A DNA stretch of 64,000 nucleotides, from positions 558,001-622,000 of the forward strand of contig NZ_CP039886.1 of assembly GCF_005221285.1 (NCBI RefSeq). Direction: 5' to 3'. Below, in pieces: positions 55,252-63,804 of this stretch. Within the stretch, counting starts at the first letter, position 1. The number at the start of each line of letters is the position of its first letter. The notes beneath the pieces were generated by a model that made no database searches, was not told the DNA's origin, and saw only the letters and a program-made list of their open reading frames with translations. Source of the stretch: Neisseria flavescens (GTDB taxonomy: Bacteria > Pseudomonadota > Gammaproteobacteria > Burkholderiales > Neisseriaceae). A program made the position numbers and the translations under genes.

Positions 55252-55815
55252 ATGAAAAAAATCATGTTTGCATTGTGTTCGGCCATGTTGACTTCTGCTG
55301 CGTCTGCCGCTGTTTATAAAGTGGACGAATTCCACGCCAATGCCCGTTTTGCCATCGACCATTTCAACACCAGCACCAACGTCGGCGGTATTTATGGTTT
55401 GACCGGCAATTTGGAATTTGACCGTGCCAAACGCCAAGGCTCTATCGATATCGTATTGCCTTTGTCCAAACTGCAAACCGGTTCCGACCACTTTACCCAA
55501 CACTTGAAATCTGCCGATATTTTCAATGCAGACAAATACCCTGAAATCCGTTTTGTCTCTACCAAATTCAATTTCAACGGCAAAAAATTGCTGTCTGTTG
55601 ACGGCAATCTGACCATGAACGGCAAAACTGCGCCGGTAAAACTCAAAGCCGATAAATTCAACTGCTATCAAAGCCCGATGGCAAAAGCAGAAGTGTGCGG
55701 CGGCGACTTCAGCACCACCATCGACCGTACCAAATGGGGCTTGGATTATTTGGTAAGTGCCGGCATGAGCAAAAAAGTGAACATCAATATCCAAATCGAA
55801 GCAGTGAAACAATAA
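55252..55815 (+). CDS. yceI: YceI-family periplasmic lipid-binding protein
   Basis: 187 residues, signal peptide cleaved after SAASA (about residue 20), then the YceI beta-barrel with FAIDHFNTSTNVGGIYGLTG and FNCYQSPMAKAEVCGGDFSTTIDRTKWGLDY. The family binds polyisoprenoids. AAGGATAAG precedes the ATG. Confidence 0.88.
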   Translation: MKKIMFALCSAMLTSAASAAVYKVDEFHANARFAIDHFNTSTNVGGIYGLTGNLEFDRAKRQGSIDIVLPLSKLQTGSDHFTQHLKSADIFNADKYPEIRFVSTKFNFNGKKLLSVDGNLTMNGKTAPVKLKADKFNCYQSPMAKAEVCGGDFSTTIDRTKWGLDYLVSAGMSKKVNINIQIEAVKQ

Positions 55816-55836
55816 TCCTGCTTGATTTCAAAATAA

Positions 55837-55897
55837 AGGCCGTCTGAACAGGTAAGGCAGAAATCGTTGATTTCGTTTATCCCTGTTCAGACGGCCT
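55837..55897. terminator. DUS inverted pair between yceI and the bile-acid symporter
   Basis: AGGCCGTCTGAACAGG (55837-55852) and CCTGTTCAGACGGCCT (55882-55897), between convergent genes. Confidence 0.8.
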
Positions 55898-55912
55898 TAT
55901 GATTAAAGACGT

Positions 55913-56860
55913 TTAGGATTCTTTATTTTTATCTGCTTTGGCTGCCCAATAAGTTGCTAAAAGCGAGCCGGAGATATTGTGCCACACGCTGAACAATGCG
56001 CTGGGAACGGCAACAATCGGTGCGGCGGCAAAGTGTGCGGCGGCAAGGGCGGCACCTAAGCCTGAGTTTTGCATACCGACTTCGATGGCCAGCGTTTTTT
56101 GTGCATCATAAGGCAGGCCGGTCCATTTGGCAGCAAAGAAGCCGAGCAGATAGCCGATGCCGTTGTGGAGTACGACAACTGCGAAAATCAGCAGGCCACT
56201 TTCAATAATCTTGCCTTTGCTGGCGCCGACAACCGCGCCGATAATCAGCACGATAGCGGCAACGGAAACCAGCGGCAGTGCATCGGTCAGTTTTTCAGTC
56301 TTGTTGCCCAATACCTTATGGACAATCAAACCCAAAACGATGGGGAGCAAAACCATTTTGACGATGGACATCAACATGCCGCCCGCTTGGATTTCCAGCA
56401 TTTCACCGGCAAGCATCAGGAAGATGGCAGGGGTCAGCAATGGGGAAATCAGGGTGGAAACCGACGTAACGGCAACCGACAAAGCCACATTGCCGCGCGC
56501 CAAATAGGTTATTACATTGGAAGCCGTACCGCCCGGGCAGCAGCCGACCAAAATCACACCGACCGCGATTTCGGCAGGCAGGTTCAACAGTTTGGACAGC
56601 AGCCAGGCGGTTGCCGGCATAATGGCGAATTGTGCGATTACGCCGATGATGACGGCTTTGGGATGTTTGAACAAAATATCGAAGTCGGAAAGTTTGAGCG
56701 TCAAACCCATACCGAACATAATAATGCCCAACAGCCAAGGAATATAAGGCCCCGCCCATTTGAAAGTGTCGGGCGCGAAAAAAGCGGCGGCGGCAAAGAG
56801 CGCGGCCCAGAGGGAAAAGGTCTTTCCGATAAAATCACTGATTTTGTTGAGGGTATTCAT
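55913..56860 (-). CDS. Bile acid:sodium symporter family protein (ASBT-type)
   Basis: 315 residues, ten membrane helices, almost identical in order to the structurally known N. meningitidis ASBT homologue. The sodium-site segments CCPGGTASNVITYLARG and EVGMQNSGL are intact. It imports an organic anion with sodium; the physiological substrate in Neisseria is not settled (pantoate has been proposed for relatives). Confidence 0.9.
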   Translation of the reverse strand: MNTLNKISDFIGKTFSLWAALFAAAAFFAPDTFKWAGPYIPWLLGIIMFGMGLTLKLSDFDILFKHPKAVIIGVIAQFAIMPATAWLLSKLLNLPAEIAVGVILVGCCPGGTASNVITYLARGNVALSVAVTSVSTLISPLLTPAIFLMLAGEMLEIQAGGMLMSIVKMVLLPIVLGLIVHKVLGNKTEKLTDALPLVSVAAIVLIIGAVVGASKGKIIESGLLIFAVVVLHNGIGYLLGFFAAKWTGLPYDAQKTLAIEVGMQNSGLGAALAAAHFAAAPIVAVPSALFSVWHNISGSLLATYWAAKADKNKES

Positions 56861-56943
56861 GATGATATGTTGTGAAGTTGTTTTTAAGGGAGACTAAGGA
56901 TACACGCCTTAACCTTAATTTGCAAAATGACTTAAAATAAATA

Positions 56944-56981
56944 AGGCCGTCTGAAAATAAGGATTGATTTTCAGACGGCCT
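56944..56981. terminator. Inverted DUS pair after nnrD
   Basis: AGGCCGTCTGAAAAT and TTTTCAGACGGCCT form a stem of 12 bp or more. Confidence 0.75.
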
Positions 56982-57009
56982 GTGATTTGTATTTGCTATA
57001 TAGACGGCA

Positions 57010-57891
57010 TTATTCTTTTGATAAAATATTGCGCAGCCATCGGGCGGCAGGTGCGACTTCTCCGGCAAGCATGCCGGTTTCGATTTGGCTGCTGTGTTTG
57101 ATGACATCGGCCGCCGCACCATGCAGCCATACGCCGGCGCAGGCGGCTTGGAATACAGGAATGCCTTGTGCCAATAGGCTACCGATGATGCCGCTCAAGA
57201 CATCGCCGCTGCCTGCGGTGGCCAAACCGGCATTGCCGCTGGTGTTGGTATAGACTATGCCGTCTGCCGTGGCGACTAATGTATGATGGCCTTTCAACAC
57301 GACGGTCGCGCCATATTTACGGCTGATTTCGGTCACGGCTTTTTGTCTGTCGGCTTGAACTGATTGCGTATCGGTATCAAGTAGGCGGGCGGCTTCGGCC
57401 GGATGAGGTGTCAGGACGATATGTTTGTACGATTTGAGGCGTTCGGCTAATTCGGAAGAACGGGCAAGCAGTGTCAAAGCATCGGCATCGAGCAATAAAG
57501 GCTGGTCATGGTGTGTAGACAGGATTTGGGGCAGAAGCTGCTCTGATAATCCGTCTAAACCAAAGCCGCAGCCGATTACGCGTGCGCTGACATCGTTGCG
57601 TTCCATCAGTTGGACCGCAGTAGCGAGCATAATTTCAGGGCGTTCGGGAATGATGGCGAATGGCAGCGTGGCTTGGTTGAAGCCTGCCCAAACCTTGCCG
57701 CACCCTTGATACATCGCGGCTGTGGCTGCCAAAACCACCGCACCGATCATTCCTGTTGCGCCGCCGATAATGGCAAGTGTGCCGTATGTGCCTTTGTGTG
57801 ATTCTTGGGCGCGGGGGCGGAATACGTCGGGAAATGCTAAGGCCGTCTGAAAAACTTGAAGCGATTCGGGAAGCGTGTAGATGGACTGCAT
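57010..57891 (-). CDS. nnrD: ADP-dependent NAD(P)H-hydrate dehydratase
   Basis: 293 residues from ATG 57891, behind GGAAGG at good spacing; a TTG five codons upstream is in that site and was rejected. Repairs hydrated NAD(P)H. The ribokinase-like fold shows NAGLATAGSGDVLSGIIGSL with the GSGD catalytic motif and VLTPHPAEAARL. It lacks the N-terminal epimerase domain found in fused forms. Confidence 0.9.
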   Translation of the reverse strand: MQSIYTLPESLQVFQTALAFPDVFRPRAQESHKGTYGTLAIIGGATGMIGAVVLAATAAMYQGCGKVWAGFNQATLPFAIIPERPEIMLATAVQLMERNDVSARVIGCGFGLDGLSEQLLPQILSTHHDQPLLLDADALTLLARSSELAERLKSYKHIVLTPHPAEAARLLDTDTQSVQADRQKAVTEISRKYGATVVLKGHHTLVATADGIVYTNTSGNAGLATAGSGDVLSGIIGSLLAQGIPVFQAACAGVWLHGAAADVIKHSSQIETGMLAGEVAPAARWLRNILSKE

Positions 57892-57944
57892 GGCGTAACC
57901 TTCCAAGATAAGAAATTTAATTTTAAATCAGAAAGTAAAAGGTA

Positions 57945-58601
57945 ATGAAGCAAAAAATAAAAGTTTGGGACGCACCTACGCGCCTGTTCCATTGGCTCTT
58001 GGTGTTATTGATGGGATTCATGTGGTACAGCGCAACCCAAGGCGGCGATATGCTGGTATGGCACTTGCGCGGTGGCTTGTTGATGCTGGCGTTGGTGGCT
58101 TTTCGTTTGTGCTGGGGGATTTGGGGTAGCGATACGGCAAAATTCAGCCAATTTGTGCGCCCGTTTTCCGAAATCCGCCGCTACACGCAAGGCCAAATGT
58201 CTGAAGACGAATTGGTCGGCCACAATCCTTTGGGCGCGCTGATGGTCATCGCTTTATTGGCCGTCTTGGTTTTTCAGACGGCCACAGGCTTATTTGCCGC
58301 CGATGAAAATACGTTTACCAATTCCGGCTTTTTGAATCATTTGGTCAGCGAACACGCCGGTACGCTGGCGCGAAAAATCCATGTTAATTTCTTTAATGTC
58401 TTGGCTGTTTTGGCGGGCGTACATATCGCGGCCGTTTTGCTGTATCGCTTTGTGAAAAAACAGGATTTGATTACGCCGATGATTAACGGCTTTAAAACCA
58501 TCGATGCCCAGCAGCCTAAATTGGCCGGAATGGGGCAACTGTTTGCCGCTTTGTTGGTGGCGATTGCGGTAGTGTGCGCAGTATGGATGTTGCGTGGCTG
58601 A
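57945..58601 (+). CDS. Cytochrome b561-family protein
   Basis: 218 residues, four membrane helices plus a C-terminal one, with heme-binding histidines in RLFHWLLVLL, MLVWHLRGG and HVNFFNVLAVLAGVH. Such b-type cytochromes pass electrons at the inner membrane, like the hydrogenase or formate dehydrogenase subunit. Partners are not encoded nearby. Confidence 0.85.
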   Translation: MKQKIKVWDAPTRLFHWLLVLLMGFMWYSATQGGDMLVWHLRGGLLMLALVAFRLCWGIWGSDTAKFSQFVRPFSEIRRYTQGQMSEDELVGHNPLGALMVIALLAVLVFQTATGLFAADENTFTNSGFLNHLVSEHAGTLARKIHVNFFNVLAVLAGVHIAAVLLYRFVKKQDLITPMINGFKTIDAQQPKLAGMGQLFAALLVAIAVVCAVWMLRG

Positions 58602-58617
58602 TGCATTAAGGATGATA

Positions 58618-58676
58618 CCTAAAAAGAAACCGACCCCGATAGCCGAAATGGCTGTTGGGGTCGGTTTCTTTTTAGG
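58618..58676. terminator. Strong Rho-independent terminator without DUS
   Basis: CCTAAAAAGAAACCGACCCC and its near-complement at the right (ending TTTTTAGG) form a stem of more than 20 bp around a GCCGAAATGGC loop. It is bidirectional, between the convergent cytochrome gene and the polyene operon. Confidence 0.9.
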
Positions 58677-58692
58677 GTTTAAAAGATGATGT

Positions 58693-59781
58693 TCAGACGG
58701 CCTTAACGCAGCGCAAGATGCTGTGGCCGCGGCCGATGCCGTCTGAAATTTCCACTACTTTCAATCCGGCTTTTTCAACGCAACGGATTAGGTCTTCAGA
58801 GTGGAAGATTTTGCTGTTGCCGTTGGCCATGGCAGTGAAATACAGGCTGGTCATGGTCAGGCAGTAGGCGGCGGTCTCGTAGCGTTGTCTGTCCCAGAAA
58901 GGCTCCATGATGTAGAGGCTGGTGTTTTCGCTCATGGATGCAGCGGCGCGTTGAAGAATGCTGGTGGCTTGTTCTTCGGTGAAACAGTCTAGGAATTGGC
59001 TCATCCAGATCGCGTCAAAACCGGTTGGGAACGGAATTTCAGGATCAAGCAGGTTGGCCGGATGGGCATGGATACGATCCGCGCCGTTTTTGCCTTTGGT
59101 CGCTTCGCGCATCAAGCCAATTTGTTGTGGCAGATCCATGATGGTTACTTCGACTTCGGCATTGTGGTTGACGCATTGCTCCGCCCAGCGGCCGGTATTG
59201 CCGCCGACATCGAGCAGTTTTTTAACCGGTTTGGCGAACACGGTGTTGAGTGCTTCGGCGAAGGAGTTGTCGGAATAATAATGGTCGAACGCAAACCATT
59301 TTTCCTGCGCGATGCTTGGCAATGAAGACAAGCCTTCGTAAATGGTCGGCCAGTCGCCGAATACTTTCAGGCCTTCGGGCTTGCCGGTTTGCAGGGTTTT
59401 CTCCAAATCAAACATGCCTTGGTAGCAGATTTCCTGCGTGAAATCCATGTTGACGCGGGCCATTTTGTCTTTGAGGACAAACCAACCGGCCTTGCTGATG
59501 AAATAGCGGTTGTCACGAGTCAAGACAGTGCCGATAGACAGCGAGGCTTCCAGCAGGACTTGTGCCGCGTAGTTGCTGATTTTCGCTTTTTCAGCAATTT
59601 CGGCTTGAGTGAGGCCGTCCGGATGGTTGTTCAGCAGGTCCAGAATGCCAAATTTCACCATCAGGCGGGAAACTTGGAACACAATCGGTGCAAAAGCGAT
59701 TTCTTGAGCCAGACGTTGAGCCTCGCCTGCGGACTGGTGTTCGTGGGAATAGCGTTGTTCTAGGGCGGGGAAGAGTTGCAT
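58693..59781 (-). CDS. SAM-dependent O-methyltransferase (aryl polyene cluster type)
   Basis: 362 residues: a winged-helix dimerisation domain (about 35-95) and a Rossmann SAM domain with LLDVGGNTGRWAEQC. This is the layout of small-molecule O-methyltransferases. It is the last gene of the operon that carries the polyene ligase and carrier proteins, so it likely methylates the aryl head group; that is inference. It ends RCVKAV with a DUS stop. Confidence 0.75.
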   Translation of the reverse strand: MQLFPALEQRYSHEHQSAGEAQRLAQEIAFAPIVFQVSRLMVKFGILDLLNNHPDGLTQAEIAEKAKISNYAAQVLLEASLSIGTVLTRDNRYFISKAGWFVLKDKMARVNMDFTQEICYQGMFDLEKTLQTGKPEGLKVFGDWPTIYEGLSSLPSIAQEKWFAFDHYYSDNSFAEALNTVFAKPVKKLLDVGGNTGRWAEQCVNHNAEVEVTIMDLPQQIGLMREATKGKNGADRIHAHPANLLDPEIPFPTGFDAIWMSQFLDCFTEEQATSILQRAAASMSENTSLYIMEPFWDRQRYETAAYCLTMTSLYFTAMANGNSKIFHSEDLIRCVEKAGLKVVEISDGIGRGHSILRCVKAV

Positions 59782-59817
59782 ATCGTTGGTTTTCCACTAA
59801 AAAGTTAATAAGTATAT

Positions 59818-61521
59818 TCAGACGGCCTCAAACACAATCCGTCCTGATGCACACGGATGCTCTCCGTTGTTGATTTTAAAGCTCAGTTTGTTTTTACTTT
59901 CATCAAATTTCAGCTCTACCGATACTTCATCGTGAGGACGGATAAACTGCTGATATTTTAGATTTTCGATGCGGATGACGAGCTGTTTACTCCATGGATG
60001 CGGTGCGATCAGGTTGCGCACCCATTGCAGCTCGACCACGCCGGGAACCAGTGGGAAGGTGGCAAAATGGCCGCCGAAATAAACCAAATCCAAAGGCACG
60101 CGCCCGATAAAAGTTTCGGTATTGGTTTCATCGTCAGATGATGTTTTCGACCAAACGGGCGAAGTTTGGGCAACAGTAAAGGCCGTCTGAAAATCCGCCG
60201 CGGCAATTTTGGCTTGGGCGTTGCGCGGCAGGCTGTCGGTAAAACGCCAGTAGCGCGGCAGGGCGATGGTGTCCTGCGTGGCGGCCAGATGGCGTTTGAG
60301 CGTATCGGCAACCGCAGCACGGCCTTTCTCGCGCAAGGCGGCGATACCGTCTGCGTTCAATGCCGCCCATATGGCAATGCGTTGGTGTTGCGGATGGCGG
60401 CCGCAGTGGGCGTCGGCAATCCAAGGGTGTTGTAAAAGTTCGTGTTCGATTTGGGTCAGCGACACGCGTTTGTCCTCAAATTTAATAATGCGGTCTTGGC
60501 GACCGAGTAACAGAAAACCGTCATCTTGCGGCTCGATTAAATCGGCTGTTTGACGGCGTTCGGGCGACCAAGGCGAAGAAGCCCACAGTGCGCCTTCTTC
60601 GTTTTGCCCGATTTCCACGCCATTGAAAGGCTGCCATTCTTGGCGTTCGCAACGTGAGGCAATCACGCCGGTTTCGGTACTGCCATAGACTTCAAACGGG
60701 CGGACGGCAGCCTGTTGCAGCAAATCCGCCGTGGCTGCGGGCAATGCGCCGCCGGCCGAGACGATGCCTGCAATTTTATGGCCGATACTTTGCCAGTTGC
60801 GGTTTTCACCCAAGCGGTTGAGTACGGCCGGGCTGGCAATCCAAACCACTTTATCATGTGCGGCCGTGCTGGAAAGCAGGTTTTCCGGATAAACCGCCTG
60901 CTGTCGCTCCATAGTCCAACCCATTGTCAGCGCGAGTGCGAAGCGGAAAGTGAAGCCGTAAAGGTGTTGCGGAATCACGCTGCCGACCACGGTTTCACCG
61001 TGTTGTCCAAATGGCAACGTATTTGCCAAAGTCAGGGCTTCTGCCTGCATTTGCGCGGCGGTTTTCACAATAATCTGCGCTTCACCGCTGGAACCTGATG
61101 TTTTCAGCCATGCTTCGGCATGGTCGGGAATCAGATGGTTTTCAGGATAGGTGTTCAGCTCTTCCAAATCTGTTTTAGCTAATACATCAGGCAAGTGCCA
61201 GATATTCAGGCCGTCTGAAGATAGCTTTTTATCTGTTGAATCCGTTAAAAACGCTTCTGCCGTTTTGCCCCAATCCAAATTGTCTTGCGCCAAATTGGGC
61301 AGCAATAAAACCTTTCCGCCTGAATGCCACACTGCCAACACGGCACAGGCAAACAGCGCGGCATCGTCAAACCACAACGCGGCAGTTTGTACGCCTGCCT
61401 GTTTCAGACGGCCTGACAGATGAAAAACCGCACGGTTGAAATCAGCACGCGTCCAATTCGGATGCGTGGCGATAAGGTCGTGTTGGGGTAGGTCGGGGGA
61501 TAGGATTCGGGTTAGATGCAT
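59818..61521 (-). CDS. AMP-ligase fused to a FabZ-like dehydratase domain (ApeH-ApeI type)
   Basis: 567 residues. The first 430 or so form an adenylating domain: LKTSGSSGEAQIIVK (P-loop), YGSTETGVIA and GRQDRIIKFEDKRV, with the catalytic-type lysine in RNAQAKIAAADF. The last 110 residues are a hotdog domain with VYFGGHFATFPLVPGVVELQW, as in 3-hydroxyacyl-ACP dehydratases. In aryl polyene clusters ligase (ApeH) and dehydratase (ApeI) are usually separate, adjacent genes; here they are one chain. It would load the starter acid onto an ACP and dehydrate chain intermediates. The gene lies behind the AT-rich insert and ends VFEAV with a DUS stop. Confidence 0.8.
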   Translation of the reverse strand: MHLTRILSPDLPQHDLIATHPNWTRADFNRAVFHLSGRLKQAGVQTAALWFDDAALFACAVLAVWHSGGKVLLLPNLAQDNLDWGKTAEAFLTDSTDKKLSSDGLNIWHLPDVLAKTDLEELNTYPENHLIPDHAEAWLKTSGSSGEAQIIVKTAAQMQAEALTLANTLPFGQHGETVVGSVIPQHLYGFTFRFALALTMGWTMERQQAVYPENLLSSTAAHDKVVWIASPAVLNRLGENRNWQSIGHKIAGIVSAGGALPAATADLLQQAAVRPFEVYGSTETGVIASRCERQEWQPFNGVEIGQNEEGALWASSPWSPERRQTADLIEPQDDGFLLLGRQDRIIKFEDKRVSLTQIEHELLQHPWIADAHCGRHPQHQRIAIWAALNADGIAALREKGRAAVADTLKRHLAATQDTIALPRYWRFTDSLPRNAQAKIAAADFQTAFTVAQTSPVWSKTSSDDETNTETFIGRVPLDLVYFGGHFATFPLVPGVVELQWVRNLIAPHPWSKQLVIRIENLKYQQFIRPHDEVSVELKFDESKNKLSFKINNGEHPCASGRIVFEAV

Positions 61522-61541
61522 AATTTTGATTCGATAGCTTG

Positions 61542-62030
61542 TTACTGTTCTTTAGCGGCTTGTATTACATATTTTCCGAGGATTTGAATAAGCTTATAGA
61601 ATTTATATAAACTAATAAAGATAAGTGAAGTAATACAAGATTGAAAAATATTTTTGATTTCTATCTGCCATGATATATTATGTTTGATATATGTTAAGTT
61701 ACCTTCAAAAATATTTTCTATGAAAAGATAGCAAATGATTAAGCATATCAATATCAAGAAATAATAATTTGCTGTTTGAAATATCTGTATTAGTTCATGT
61801 AATAATGTTTTATCGTTTCTATTTCTACTCTGTATATTATATAACGCTTGGGAAAACTTTGTTGTTGCTATTAATGATAATGAAGTAATGCAAAAACCTA
61901 TTGCAATGGAAAGAAAGGATAGTAAATCAGAAATTTTGCCTGAAAACCCTAAGTTATATTTGCTAATAACAAGATAAAAAAGGAAGGTAAAGAAAAGATA
62001 TATTGCACATTTTATAATATTTTTAATCAT
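61542..62030 (-). CDS. Four-helix membrane protein of an AT-rich two-gene module (RexB-like architecture)
   Basis: 162 residues with four membrane segments (about 6-24, 33-57, 89-107, 130-155) and a cytosolic loop of some 30 residues between the second and third. It has no signal peptide or enzyme motif. The start overlaps the upstream gene's end by ATGA. The AT content is far above that of the flanking polyene genes. The topology and small size resemble lambda RexB, the ion-channel half of the RexAB abortive infection system, but I claim no sequence homology. Confidence 0.6.
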   Translation of the reverse strand: MIKNIIKCAIYLFFTFLFYLVISKYNLGFSGKISDLLSFLSIAIGFCITSLSLIATTKFSQALYNIQSRNRNDKTLLHELIQIFQTANYYFLILICLIICYLFIENIFEGNLTYIKHNISWQIEIKNIFQSCITSLIFISLYKFYKLIQILGKYVIQAAKEQ

Positions 62031-62833
62031 GGTGAGATTTCCAATATTTTTAAAATGGCTTGTTTAAAAAGCTCATCTTCTCTTGGTAGTCCATTTTCAT
62101 CGGTGGAGCAGGTTACTCCAATTTTGCTAGATACTATATTGGTATTAAAAACCATCTCTAGATTATCAGTATTTTTACCGGCAATAACTAATTTTTTAAA
62201 CTCAAGTTTGTTTGTGATGAAATACTTTACTACGCTTTTGACTTTTTCTATTGTAAGTTTTTCTTTGTATTTCATTATAAATTCAGCACTAGATGCTCCA
62301 TATTGATAAATATCTTCTTGGAGATGTTCGGTCAATGAGTTAGAGCAAGAAAGCGTATTGGGCAATATACTTAATTTAATTTCTTTTATTTCATTTATGG
62401 ATTTTTGAAATTGTTCTTCATCTAGTATTTGTTTTATTTCTATATATTCATTTGGATGAAAATAATTTAATGCCTCTCTAAAAATACTATTTTTATTGTA
62501 TTGAAGCCAGACTTCCCCTGTTTTTGTATCCATAATTCCATAGGAAAATTTAGGTTCAATTTCTGTTTTCTTCCGACGATTTTTAGTTGTTTTTCCATTT
62601 TCTATACTAATTACATTAGGAGGTAGCGGATATACGCTTCCTGTGCTAAATACAAGTCGGATAAAGCGGTCATTCTCTTTATCTATAGTTGCCGATATTT
62701 TTTGCATTTCAGTTTCAGAAGGACTTCTTTGGAACCCTTTTTCAATCATTGGTTCTAAAAGTGATTTAGATAAATTCCTCTTTCCAATAAGAACTTGATA
62801 ATTGAATAAAGTAATATTTGCGGGAGTGCTCAT
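62027..62833 (-). CDS. Soluble protein of an AT-rich two-gene module (RexA-like position and size)
   Basis: 268 residues, soluble, no recognised family. The first half contains a beta-rich region with GIMDTKTGEVWLQYNK and a Lys/Arg-rich patch NRRKKTE (residue about 90); the second half is helical, then beta. The AAAGGA ribosome site is in the AT-rich leader. It is translationally coupled to the membrane protein behind it, so the two act together. Size 268 and partner layout fit lambda RexA (279 residues) with RexB. It is inserted between COG4648 and the ligase gene of the polyene operon. Confidence 0.6.
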   Translation of the reverse strand: MSTPANITLFNYQVLIGKRNLSKSLLEPMIEKGFQRSPSETEMQKISATIDKENDRFIRLVFSTGSVYPLPPNVISIENGKTTKNRRKKTEIEPKFSYGIMDTKTGEVWLQYNKNSIFREALNYFHPNEYIEIKQILDEEQFQKSINEIKEIKLSILPNTLSCSNSLTEHLQEDIYQYGASSAEFIMKYKEKLTIEKVKSVVKYFITNKLEFKKLVIAGKNTDNLEMVFNTNIVSSKIGVTCSTDENGLPREDELFKQAILKILEISP

Positions 62834-62931
62834 TTTTGAATAATCCTTTGAAATTAAAATTTTTTATATAATGCACTACTTGAAATATTAAAATCATGGA
62901 TGGTAGTGCGACAAGATTTTTCAGACGACAT

Positions 62932-63471
62932 CTACACTTTCAATATGGTTTTCCGATAAATCCACTCTCCGACAAATAAGATTCCCATTAACACATACGA
63001 CACGATGCCTGTATAAGCCGCCCACCAATCGTAATATTGCAAGCCTGCCAAAATGGCGGCGGTTGCGCCGTTGAAAATAAAGAAAGCGCACCAGATTTGC
63101 GTAACACGACGGGTATGCAGCACACCTTCGGGCGGAAGGTCGGGATGTTGCAGTCGGGCGAGGCGTTCGATAACCGTTTGTTTTGCAAACAGGCTGCCGC
63201 CGAAAACGGCAAGCATCAGCGCGTTGACGGCGACGGGATACCAATACATCGAGTCAGGCCGTCTGAAAACCAGTACCGCCGCAAAAAAGGCGGCAAGGAT
63301 AATCGCCGTAATGCGTTGGGCTGTGGTTTGTGGCATGGCAGCGCGTATCAGCCATAACATACACATGGCCGCTGCAAGCCAGAAAAACGCGCCGTTTTCC
63401 CTGCCGTAATACCATAGGAGCGGATAGGCAAGACTGGCGAGGGTCAGTAGGAGTTTTCCTAATATTTTCAT
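62932..63471 (-). CDS. COG4648-type membrane protein of aryl polyene clusters
   Basis: 179 residues with five to six membrane helices and the short basic loop ERLARLQHPDLPPEGV. Genes of this family sit between the ACP pair and the AMP-ligase gene in aryl polyene clusters. Its role is unknown. It follows the carrier protein genes in the operon. Confidence 0.7.
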   Translation of the reverse strand: MKILGKLLLTLASLAYPLLWYYGRENGAFFWLAAAMCMLWLIRAAMPQTTAQRITAIILAAFFAAVLVFRRPDSMYWYPVAVNALMLAVFGGSLFAKQTVIERLARLQHPDLPPEGVLHTRRVTQIWCAFFIFNGATAAILAGLQYYDWWAAYTGIVSYVLMGILFVGEWIYRKTILKV

Positions 63472-63543
63472 GGTTATGATTGATTTTCAGACGGCCCTGC
63501 GGATTGACAAGGCCGTCTGAAAATATGCTGATTCAAAGCGGAA

Positions 63544-63792
63544 TCAGGAATCTTGTTGCACTTTCAAAACCGCTTGAACCACGTCTTCTACGGTGCGCAC
63601 GTTACGGAAATCTTCGGCTTGCAGTTTGCGGCCGGTTTCGCGTTTGATGTGGTCGATAAGGTCGATGGCGTCGATGCTGTCGATTTCCAAATCTTCGTAG
63701 AGGTTGGTTTCGGGTTTGATGCGTTCCGGTTCGATTTCAAACAGGTTAACCAGTGCATCGGTCAGCAGGGTGCGTACTTCTTGTTCGGTCAT
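63544..63792 (-). CDS. Acyl carrier protein (aryl polyene type)
   Basis: 82 residues with the phosphopantetheine serine in EIDSIDAIDLI, the four-helix ACP pattern, and the ATG behind GGGAGAGACAAG. It lies 12 bases after a second ACP gene. Corresponds to one of the two carrier proteins (ApeE, ApeF) of aryl polyene synthesis; which one cannot be settled. Confidence 0.85.
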   Translation of the reverse strand: MTEQEVRTLLTDALVNLFEIEPERIKPETNLYEDLEIDSIDAIDLIDHIKRETGRKLQAEDFRNVRTVEDVVQAVLKVQQDS

Positions 63793-63804
63793 CTTGTCTC
63801 TCCC

